From NCBI GenBank assembly GCA_025642075.2, contig JAODUO010000114.1, positions 949,001-1,013,000 on the forward strand: a DNA stretch of 64,000 nt. The letters run 5' to 3'. Of the stretch, positions 55,964 through 64,000 are shown piece after piece. The stretch comes from Ridgeia piscesae (Eukaryota; Annelida; Polychaeta; Sabellida; Siboglinidae). A model generated the notes under the pieces. That model had not been told where the DNA came from and made no database searches. It saw nothing but the letters and a program-made list of their open reading frames with translations. Within the stretch, counting starts at the first letter, position 1. The number at the start of each line of letters is the position of its first letter. The translations under genes and the position numbers were made by a program.

Positions 55964-58900
55964 GTATTTCATGTTTTATATACTTTATATTAATTTTAAA
56001 TCTAACTAATTACATTAATAATTTTTATCTAATCATAATTAAATTTATTTACTTCTTAAAAGTTATGACCTTTTTATATTTAAGTATAAATTATATAAGT
56101 TTTGACATGGGATATACTCTGTACAGTCAAGATAAAAGTTGAGTAAAAAAAGGTAAGACTTGGATTAATAATAATAATATGGATATTAATTACGTTGAGC
56201 AGGGGATGTCCAGGAAAGAGGGAGCAGGTGTGTCCATCCGGTCCCATTCCCAGGAGCAACATATCAAACTTGGGAAGACCAACTTTCCCAAACACAGCCT
56301 CCAGTTTCTGTGTGTAAGCCTCCGCGGCCTCCTCAACTGCAGAACCAACACAACCCATCAACTGCACAATCTATTTAAATGGAAACACTTTACAAAATCA
56401 CTACATTTTCGGTTACCAACAAATTCTTTAATTGCAGCATATTTTGTTGTCAATTTAAAACAGATAAAATGTTCACGCATTTTGCTTCAAACTTTAAATT
56501 ATAAAAAGGTGAATCCTATTTCCTATAAGAAGTTCAATACTTAAATTCAAAATCATTAAGAAATCATGTCACAATCATCTAGACATTCATAACTTAATTA
56601 GTTTGCTCCTTTTATTTCAGATTAATTTTGCAAAAAACATTCACATACTACAGATTTCTTGAACAAAAAATCTGATTCAAGATGAAATCATGGAGAGCAA
56701 GTTAATTCTACAAATAAAAAGTAAACATTTCTAATTCAATCTCCTATAACAATGACCAAATGATGGGATGAATTCATTTATTCATTCATTATAAGTGAGA
56801 CTTCATTATAAGCAATGTAGCTATATATCAAAATTTTGTAGTTTAAAAGGATAACTCACCAGGAATGTTTGGATTGTCAGGAAAGACATATTCGTCTTGT
56901 ATCGGCACTTTGCTCAACAGATTCTTTTTATACACGCTGTATGTGCATTCGGGGTCATCAAATGGCACGTGTCTCTCATCACAGAAAAACACCCTCCACT
57001 TTGACCAGTCTGTCTTGAGGGCTGGCAGTCCATCAGACAGAATCTTCGCAAGACTTCCACCTAGTGGCAGAAACAGTGTGACAAACTACTCTAACAGTCA
57101 GACATGGGGGCAGATTTAAGGGATTCAAATACAAATACTTTTTAAATACAAATGTATTTAAATACAAATACATTGGAAAGTATTTCAAATACCTTTTCAA
57201 ATACTTTTCATTGCAGGAAGTATTACTATATAGGTAACAGAAAAGCAACTTGTATGTTGAGACATCTAGTTTGAAGGCATAATTAGTGATTTGCTCATAT
57301 GATGACAGGCAGACCAATGCTAGGGAGTATTGTTATAGGGCCTGCAAGTCTCGCGCGCGAAAACGAGGCTGGGGGCAGTTGGGGGCAGGAGGTCCATATA
57401 CTCCATGTTAACATATAGGACTTTGTTGTTTTGGTCGTAATAATCGAACTGTCCCGAAATAGCGTATTTCAGTTATATTGTCCGAAGGATTATTACAAGC
57501 AGAAGCAGTGGAACATTTTGCCGGTGACAATGATCACGGAAATCATGAATTGTAATCGATTATTATGGTGGTTGCCATGGCAATAGCGGCAAGTACTTGT
57601 GTTTGGCGATCTTGACTAATAATGAAGAGTGCCAGTTTTTGCGCAATACGACCTGTTTGGGCCAAACGTATACATGTGTTATGATTATGGGCATTTAGAC
57701 AACTTGTCAGATATAAGTGCTTATCGAAACCACAACGTACAGCAATGTAAAACGCAAATCCCGTAAAAGACACATACAGTTTAGCATCGTGTCGATTATC
57801 TGCACTACGTAAATCGCTATGTGCCTATGATAGTGTGGTAAACTCAATATTAAATCAGACATTTAAGATAAGAAAGGTATAACACAAGATATTTATGGAC
57901 TGATTTTCCTAGTATTCATCAGTCGGAAGCTACAACTGTCATCCATCGTTAGAATATTATTCTTGTGTCCAGTCCCCAATTAGTCTCGCTTAGTCCCCAA
58001 TAAGCTCCAGTCGCGCGGAGTCACGCCATGTATCGTGACCCACTTGCAGGCCCTATTGCTAACTACATCACAGTGACAACTGACTCAAAAACCTCTATCC
58101 AGAAGTAAAGGCCAAAATATGTTGTTTGTTATGTTAAGCCAGGAGGTCCATAATAAAATGCCTATGTTGCCCTCAGAAGAGACACTGCTAATGACAGCTA
58201 GGATCTTGTGAGGAAGTTCAACTTCAAAGTCAGCCAGAAAACCAGAATAGCCTAGTGCCAGCTTGGAGCCTGACTAAAGAACAAAGGGGATATTGACATA
58301 TGGTCACTGTCAGGTGCTAATCCATCCTCTAGCTCTGAGCAAACAAAAGTTGTGGTCACTGCCAGAGCCATGGAGGACATCTGCTGTTAAATGTCTTCAT
58401 CAGTAACTAGCATTGTTGGGTGAAGTTGCAGTGAAGATAATCAATTTGGCAGGCATTACAGGTGATCTTGAAAAAGTATTTGAAAGTATTAGAAAAAGTT
58501 AAATACTTTAGGAAAGTATTATTTATACTTTTAATTCATAAACATCAAATAAAATAGTTTGAAAAAAGTATTTAAATACTTTAAAATACAATATGTATTT
58601 GCATGGAGGGAGTGGCACACAGACCTAAGCTAAAGTTGCAGCACCGGAGTTTCTGGTAAAAATAATGCATATTTGCAAAGACGGGTAAATTTTGTATATA
58701 TGTGTATCGATAAAAAGCAATATTTATATTTTTAGTACATCATAAGAGTATGCAGCAGATGTATGATGTAACATTTTTTATAGTTAATGAAGTGGATGTT
58801 TTCATGTTTTTGTTTTTCGATTTGCGGGTTTACAGTGCAAAAGTATCAATCTCTGACAATCATGTATTCTCTGTAATAGTAGTAATGCAACACTGACTAA

Positions 58901-61900
58901 GATAGAGTCAGACCAATTCTGAGTCGTTATAGTGCAAAACCCCTACTGGGGCATCACGCACTAATATGGATGGTCAGTTCCAGGATGGCTGGCTTTGTGT
59001 TATGTGGAAGTGGAATAAGAGTGTTTGTGCTTGGGAATATGGGATTAGGGTGGGTGGGTGGGGAAAAGTACAAGTCAATGATGGGGGAGGGTGGGGGTGT
59101 GGTAGGGACTGGGTGTGGAGGGGAACAGGGTGGTGGTGTGTGTTGTCTATTGGAGGTGCCTTAAGGGTGCAGTTGTCAGGTTAATATCCTGCAATGCACC
59201 CTTGAAGGCTTCGAGACTGTTGTGGGTAAATACATTAGATGGAAGTCTGTTCCACTGTTCGGGGAAAGCTGTATTTGTAGTAGTTGTGGGAGGTGGATAT
59301 TTGTCTGTATTTGTGCGGGTGTTTGGATCTTGTTTGGCTGTGTCCAGGCGTGAGGTATTGGCTGGGATTGATAAGAGATTGTTTGTTATTTTATACATGA
59401 TGGTAAGTCTGGCCTCAGCCCTCCTCTGTTCTACGGTTGGCCAGGAGAGGGCAGAGGCCAAGGTGGATCCAGATGTTTCCCAGCTGTACTTATGGATCAC
59501 GAATCTTGCTGCCCAGTGCTGGATGTCCTCTAGATGGTTGATGTTTCGGGTAGTATATGGGTCCCACACCGGGCAGCAGACTCCAATAGGCATAGCTCTT
59601 GATGGACTGGGGAATAGCTTTTAAGTTTCGTTTGATGAATCCAAGGTTGCTGTTTGCTTTATTGACTATTTTATTGATGTGTGGGTTCCAGGAGAGGTTG
59701 TTTGATATGTCTATGCCAAGGTGTGTTGCTGCTGGTACTGCTCTGAGTGTATTGTGTATGGGTTATCTATGGGTGATTTTGATCTGGTGATGTGCATTAT
59801 TTCACATTTGGAGGGATTGAAAGTCATTTGTCAAGATTGTTCCCAGTCGATTAGCATGTCAAGGTCATGCTGTAGGTTGTCTTGGTCGGTGTGGTGTGAT
59901 TATTGATTTTTTCGGTAGAGCATTGCATCATCTGCAAAAAGTTTGAGGGACATTCCTGAAGAAATATGGGTGAGCATTTCATTTATAGTGAAGAACAGTA
60001 CCCTGTGGGACTCCAGAACTCATGTGTAATTTTTTCTAGAGTGCTAGTCAGGTAGTTGTGAGCAGTGAAGTCTCACAGGAACGCGTAGATCTGAAGCCAT
60101 GTTGTTGGTCAGTGAGGATATTGTAGCTTTCAAGATGTTTATGGATTGATGTGGATATGATATGTTCAAGAATTTTGCATGGCATTCTGGTGAGGAAGAT
60201 TGGCCGATAGTTTGAGGCAATGGTTCTGTTATTCTTTTTGTGGTTAGGGACTATATGTGCTTTCAACCAGTCTGAATGGGGAGTTCCGGAATTTATTGAT
60301 TTCTGTAATATAATTGTCAGAATGGGTGCTATTCTAAAGGCCATTCCCTTCAGGATTCTGGCAGTAATGTTGTCTGGGCATTGGGCTTTATTTGGTTTTA
60401 ACTCTTTCAGTAAGTTCTCAATGTCTATCACTGTGATTTGGATTGGGGGTATTTGTGGGGATTGGTTTTGGTTGGGGAGCTGGGGGAGGTTGGTCAGGTT
60501 TTCATTGGTGAACACATACTGGAATTGGTTTGAGAGGATATCTGCTTTGGGTTTGCTGTCTGTATGAAGGAAGCCTTTATCTTTTAGTGGGGAAATTCCT
60601 GTTGAGTCTTCATTGAGTGATTTTATGTAGTGCCAAAATGATTTCTTTTCTTTGTCTTGTTCTGGGTCAATTATGTGTGTAAGATATTTCCAGTATTCTG
60701 ACTGGATCTTCTTCTGGGTAGCTTTGTGGAATTTCCTAAATGATGTCCAATCAGTTTCTCTTTGGAATTTCTTAGCTTTGTTGTACAGTTGCATTTTGTT
60801 TATCTTTTTTTATGACTTTAGTAATCTAGGGGAGTGAGTATTGCTTTGAAGAATATTTGTAGGGAATAAATTGGTTCATAATTTCCTGGAGGCTGTGTTG
60901 GAAGAGGTCCCAAAGTGGTTCTGGAGAGTCAGTGAGTGGGGCTTGGTTTTGAATTTTGTTTCCTAGGTCCTGGAGTTCTTGATCAATGTTTCCATTCTGC
61001 CTTGTGGTATTTTAAAACTTTGGGAGGGGGAATATGTCTGGGCAGGTTTATGTTAATGTTTAATAAAGGGGATACTGTCATGGTCACTGATGCCTGGCAT
61101 GCTATGCGTGCTTTCTATGAGGGAGGGGTTGGTAGTGAGGAAAAGTCCTAGGATGTTTTTGGCTCTAGTAGGATCCTGTACAGCTTGGTGAAGGTGGAAG
61201 TCTTTAGTCAGGTCTAGTAAGTTAGAAGATGTTTTGTCATTTTCTGGGCAGCTTAAGGAGGTCCAGTTAATATTGGGACAGTTAAAACCACCAGCTATCC
61301 ATATATTGTGTTTTCCATTTTAGCTAATTCTGCTGATGGAGTTCCGTAGATGGGTCAGTCCTATCTCGTCGGTTGGTGGTCGATAGAAGCTGCAGATGTA
61401 AAGATCTGGGTTGTTTTTTTTGGATTAAATTTTTGCCCAAATAAGTTCTCCATCAGTATCTAGGTCAATTTGCATGGAAGAATTAATGCAGTTTTTGATT
61501 GCCAGGAATAGTCCTCCACCTTTGGAGATTGGTCTTTTCTGTAGACTGTGTACCGGTAATTATCAGGTAGGATTTATAGTTTTATATTTATATATATATT
61601 TATAATTTTCTTGTTTAGCCATGTTTCACATCCAAATATATTGGTACTGTCTATTTTGAGTTGAAGATCAGGCTTTTTAATTTTTTAGGCTCTGAATGTT
61701 TATAACAATGGCTCTAAAGTTGTTATTTTTGTTTTGAACTTTTCTCTCAAGGGGGCTCAGGTTGGGTTGTGCAAGGGGAGGATGGGCTATAGGGCTTCTG
61801 TAGCTGGAGACTGAACTAAAGCGGATTGAGTTTGAGTCATTGTCAGAGGAGGAGAATATGTTGCTGTCACAGTCAGTGTCATAGGGTGAGTCAAAGAAAG

Positions 61901-63034
61901 TGTTTGATAGGTTTGGCAGGCCACACCCAGGGCAGTACCAGGAGACATTTTCCATATTGGTTTTGTTCATACAAGAATATATTTTGTTGGAGATTTTGTG
62001 TGAAACCATGTGTTACACGCGTCACAGCATGTGGCTTTTTGGTTGGATGCTACAGGTTTATTGCATGTACCATAAGGGAATTTGATTGGGCCTGGGTTTG
62101 TTGGGGTGTCATTTGCTAGTGCCAGCAAGAGTATGCCTATATAGAGCCCGGTGAGTTTGCCTGGTCGTGTTGCATAACAAAGCTGTCTGTGGGTGATCGA
62201 AAGAAGAGAATGCTTTAAGAATGTGACGTCTTTGGTAATTTCTTCAGTGTTGTATGTGGATATTGGTGACTGGGACAGTCTAAGTATGATTGCTATACCA
62301 AGGAATACAACGATGGAACGATGTCATTCTTCTTGTTGGTTATTCATGTTGTAAGTGGGTTCTGTATGTCATACTTCAGACTGTTTTGCTTGTGTTGTGA
62401 ATGGTTGGTCTGTCGTAAATTTAGCGGGAGTTTCGGAGGGTACAAAAAATCTGGAATTGGTGCTTTGGCTTTGGGATATCTGTTCACCAGGGTTTTGTTT
62501 GAATTTCAAACATTTTGGAGGCATGGTGATGATATGTTAAGGCAATCGGGTCGTGGGTTTAAGGCAGGAAAAAAGGTTATTAGTAAGCGATTCGCTCATC
62601 TTATCTAGCGCATGCGCACAGATCCAGCTGTTAAGTGACAGTGGTTGATATGATCGTTAATACGTCTTTAAACTTAAGTTTTAGACAATTATAAACTTTA
62701 AAAGGAACGTTGCAACTCCAAGAACTGGAAAGTAAGCCGAACTGTTTACTTAGTAACTTACTAACATAACTATAAGGTATTCGTAACTGTAACCCCATAA
62801 CCACTAAACCACTTAACCAGGACCAGGTCCAGGGCAGCCTCAGCCCGGTCAGCTGCAATTTATTCTAGGTTCGTCAGACATGTCACATATTGTGTCAGTC
62901 ATACCCGAGACGCCAACTGTAAATACGGCACGATCTGCTATGGCTGCATTGGCTGTTTCGATTATAAAAGCGCAAACTTTCTCTGACACCTCGCCAGCAT
63001 CTGATAACACTCTCACATTCTTGGTAGCTGCCAT
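53331..63034 (-). CDS. PGLS: 6-phosphogluconolactonase, complete, five exons
   Basis: PGLS hydrolyses 6-phosphogluconolactone to 6-phosphogluconate in the cytosol, the second step of the oxidative pentose phosphate pathway. Exons in transcription order: 63034-62905, 57060-56860, 56336-56194, 54719-54579, 53450-53331. All introns are GT-AG and phases close to 735 bp, 244 residues plus TGA (human 258). Motifs: VGVSGGSL at residues 40-47 (phosphate-binding loop), CDER at 70-73 followed by [10 protein letters not shown], the family signature [13 protein letters not shown] at 140-152 with likely catalytic H146, [16 protein letters not shown] in exon 4, and [10 protein letters not shown] near the end. 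Residues 241-244 are KSYS, so the tail is shorter than in human. I chose ATG 63034 (MAATKN) for its strong context AACATGG; in-frame ATGs at 63049 and 63091 are alternatives. Intron 1 (5.8 kb) holds a LINE and nested inverted-repeat elements; an inverted-repeat element ends 16 bp beyond the exon 4 donor. Confidence 0.95.
53909..54562. mobile_element. Inverted-repeat element related to the one at 14967, in PGLS intron 4
   Basis: It begins CAGGTCTCAAAATT and ends with TGTCAAGCCCTG, a diverged form of the termini of the element at 14967-15541. The two share internal words in order: ACAACTGGATTTTCC near the left end, a GGGACAAGTGAA-type motif and ACAACTTAGCTGTTT-type text toward the right. It ends 16 bp from the exon 4 splice donor of PGLS. 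No open frame is present, so it is non-autonomous. Confidence 0.6.
55690..55980. repeat. AT-rich palindromic cluster in PGLS intron 3
   Basis: ACATATTTCTTTAT and ATAAAGAAATATGT flank an AT run (55690-55753). Next, ATAAAACATGAAATACATTA is matched twice in inverse as TATTTCATGTTTTATA (55886 and 55966), with AT runs between. The cluster can fold into several alternative cruciforms. Confidence 0.8.
57110..58610. mobile_element. Inverted-repeat element with AAAGTATTT-type termini, carrying a nested insert
   Basis: Both ends are arrays of AAATACAAATAC / AAAGTATTT words in opposite orientation (57121-57215 and 58465-58605), a pattern seen at the ends of non-autonomous DNA transposons. A second element lies inside (57334-58063). 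No transposase can be read. Exact ends were not resolved. It sits in PGLS intron 1 between exon 2 and the LINE. Confidence 0.5.
57334..58063. mobile_element. Nested inverted-repeat element (terminal ATAGGGCCTGCAAGT)
   Basis: Perfect 15-bp terminal inverted repeats: ATAGGGCCTGCAAGT on the left and ACTTGCAGGCCCTAT on the right. The interior of about 700 bp is CpG-rich at both ends (CTCGCGCGCG on the left, CGCGCGGAGTCACG on the right), unlike the flanking DNA. No coding capacity is seen. A target-site duplication was not clear. Confidence 0.65.
59147..59593 (-). pseudogene. C-terminal domain of the LINE pol protein
   Basis: A 148-codon open stretch follows the reverse transcriptase of the same element. 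It contains the domain typical of invertebrate jockey-type elements: [20 protein letters not shown], then [17 protein letters not shown], then WNRLPSN and SLEAFKG at the end. The long + strand open frame at 59115-59624 is its antisense shadow. Confidence 0.8.
60048..60794 (-). pseudogene. Reverse transcriptase fragment of the LINE
   Basis: A 248-codon open stretch encodes the fingers and part of the palm of a non-LTR reverse transcriptase. It starts in the connector ([21 protein letters not shown]), continues through [18 protein letters not shown], and has NYRPI and HGFR motifs. It stops where the segment carrying the first catalytic aspartate should follow. SGVPQG and FADD continue downstream in another frame, with about 55 residues missing between. 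The enzyme cannot be active. Confidence 0.85.
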
Positions 63035-63045
63035 GTTGACATGTG

Positions 63046-63140
63046 ACATGCCACCTGGCGGCTGGCGGGTCCACACTAAAAGGCGGGCCACAATTGGCAG
63101 ACTGCGCCGATAGGGCAGACCACATTCACAAAGATGCCAC
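63046..63140 (-). repeat. Left arm of inverted duplication at the PGLS promoter
   Basis: Directly upstream of the PGLS start codon. On the - strand it reads CGGTGGCATCTTTGTGAATG, TGGTCTGCCCTAT, then CCCGCCTTTTAGTGTG and GCCGCCAGGTGGC. It matches 63915-64000 on the + strand with substitutions and a small tandem change. Since it abuts the PGLS start it likely includes promoter or 5' UTR sequence. Confidence 0.75.
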
Positions 63141-63398
63141 CGCTCGATACGCTACATATTTACGTGCGTTGATATAGTTGGCGCGTTATAGTTGCTGTTT
63201 TTACGGTTTTCTTGTGATATTGAGATGTCTTTCAATAATAGCATACGTGTAATAAGCAAATTTAACTACAGTACAACAAGTTAGCATATACAACGTTTGA
63301 AAGGCGAAATCACAATTCTTGGATTTGTTGTTTGTTTGTTTTTATTTTCACCACCACAGTAAGTATTTTAGTATTACTATTTCACTACAACAATGACA

Positions 63399-63401
<3 letters not shown>

Positions 63402-63442
<41 letters not shown>

Positions 63443-63470
63443 GAATATATATATATATATATATATAATT
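63402..63470. repeat. (AT)n microsatellite upstream of PGLS
   Basis: Two AT runs of about 37 and 25 bp separated by AATAGA. Simple repeat; the IYIYIY frame over it is an artefact. Confidence 0.95.
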
Positions 63471-63914
63471 ACATTATATTTAATACAATGTGTAATACAA
63501 TGTATATACCATATGTATATCATGTTAACAAATAACACCACTAGAAGCGACAATATCCATATTTTTACCTTACCAGAAAAGGTAAGGTAAAGGTTTTTAC
63601 CTTAAAAAAACATGCAAATGTCTTTTAATTAAAATACCTTTCAGTGAAGTACATTCTATTAAATAACCTTCAATAACTGACAATATGACGCTGCCGTCTA
63701 TTTGTGGGACTTGTGTTTTTGACTGAGCGAATACTCGTAGAGTTAATTATAGTAAGGCCTCACATTTCCATTTATTTCTAAGATTTTATAAATACAATTA
63801 ACACCATTCGGTATTACATTTAGAATTGTTAGTACAACACGATAATAAGTCTCCAATATTCACGATCGCACGCGCAAACAACAACAAAGCTTGTAAACAT
63901 GGAGCTTAACGATC

Positions 63915-64000
63915 GGTGGCATTTTGTGAATGTGGTCCGCCGTATCCGCCGGCCCGCCGGCCCGCCGGCCCGCCTTTTAGTGTGCCGCCACCTGGCGGGC
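63915..64000 (+). repeat. Right arm of inverted duplication, cut by the window end
   Basis: Reads CGGTGGCATTTTGTGAATGT, GGTCCGCC, a (CCGGCCCG)3-type array, then CCCGCCTTTTAGTGTGCCGC and ends inside CACCTGGCGGGC. An ATG at 63899 opens a frame to the window end (MELNDRWHFVNVV) that has no recognised homology. The arm may continue into a second copy of the PGLS first exon beyond the window. Confidence 0.7.

Larger units (their letters stand above)
58880..62640 (-). mobile_element. Degenerate jockey/CR1-like non-LTR retrotransposon in PGLS intron 1
   Basis: The - strand reads as one ancient pol-type protein in several frames. Order along the element: a hydrophobic N-terminal stretch ending NPGP (62098-62087); a PHD-like finger with [11 protein letters not shown], then, after a frameshift, [11 protein letters not shown]; an apurinic-type endonuclease region (about 61700-61000, several stops, ending near GISDHDS); reverse transcriptase (60794-60048) with [15 protein letters not shown] and [25 protein letters not shown] (59938-59927); and a C-terminal domain (59593-59147) ending [19 protein letters not shown]. 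Stops, frameshifts and a deletion in the palm show it is dead. Boundaries are approximate: the 3' UTR seems to end near 58880 and the 5' end near 62640. No target-site duplication was recognised. It has the same orientation as PGLS. Confidence 0.85.

Noticed and set aside
59115..59624. 169-codon + strand ORF
   Set aside because: Antisense shadow of the LINE C-terminal domain, which has clear family motifs on the - strand.
60220..60567. 115-codon + strand ORF
   Set aside because: Antisense of the LINE reverse transcriptase.

Overview
This is an AT-rich nuclear window from an invertebrate animal, most likely a mollusc or another lophotrochozoan. The evidence is spliced animal genes with GT-AG introns, a PHD-bearing non-LTR retrotransposon, tRNA-derived SINEs, several families of inverted-repeat elements, and long microsatellites and minisatellites. 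No sign of bacterial gene organisation is present. The clade is an inference. Homology calls rest on recalled human protein sequences, not on a search.

Three protein-coding genes can be built exon by exon. FIRRM (C1orf112/FLIP-like) runs on the + strand from 21609 to 39428 with 23 located coding exons. ZMYND19 runs on the - strand from 52263 down to 43196 with seven exons and encodes a complete 236-residue protein. PGLS (6-phosphogluconolactonase) runs on the - strand from 63034 down to 53331 with five exons and encodes a complete 244-residue protein. FIRRM and ZMYND19 converge tail to tail across about 3.8 kb. PGLS and ZMYND19 are head to tail, about 1.1 kb apart. The three act in unrelated processes (recombination, a MYND adaptor protein, the pentose phosphate pathway), so the arrangement is synteny and not an operon.

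Layout. 1-12.9 kb: AT-rich DNA with no gene I can support, holding a 52-bp minisatellite, a perfect 62-bp alternating purine-pyrimidine run and a 393-bp foldback element. 12.9-14.97 kb: CpG-rich, promoter-like DNA with one candidate signal-peptide exon. 14.97-17.7 kb: an inverted-repeat element against a 62-bp minisatellite of about 35 units. 17.7-21.6 kb: a long TG tract and repeats. 21.6-39.4 kb: FIRRM, whose introns hold SINEs, LINE fragments, a 30-bp minisatellite born inside a SINE, and a duplicated exon. 43.2-52.3 kb: ZMYND19. 53.3-63.0 kb: PGLS, with a dead jockey-like LINE and nested inverted-repeat elements in intron 1. 63.0-64.0 kb: an inverted duplication that runs off the window end.

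The items most worth a second look are the FIRRM exon duplication with its hairpin rearrangement, the HNH-nuclease-like motif in ZMYND19, the two tandem arrays that grew from internal parts of SINE copies, and the LINE with a 2A-like NPGP and an excised catalytic segment. I found no defence-type system or other clearly new gene system.
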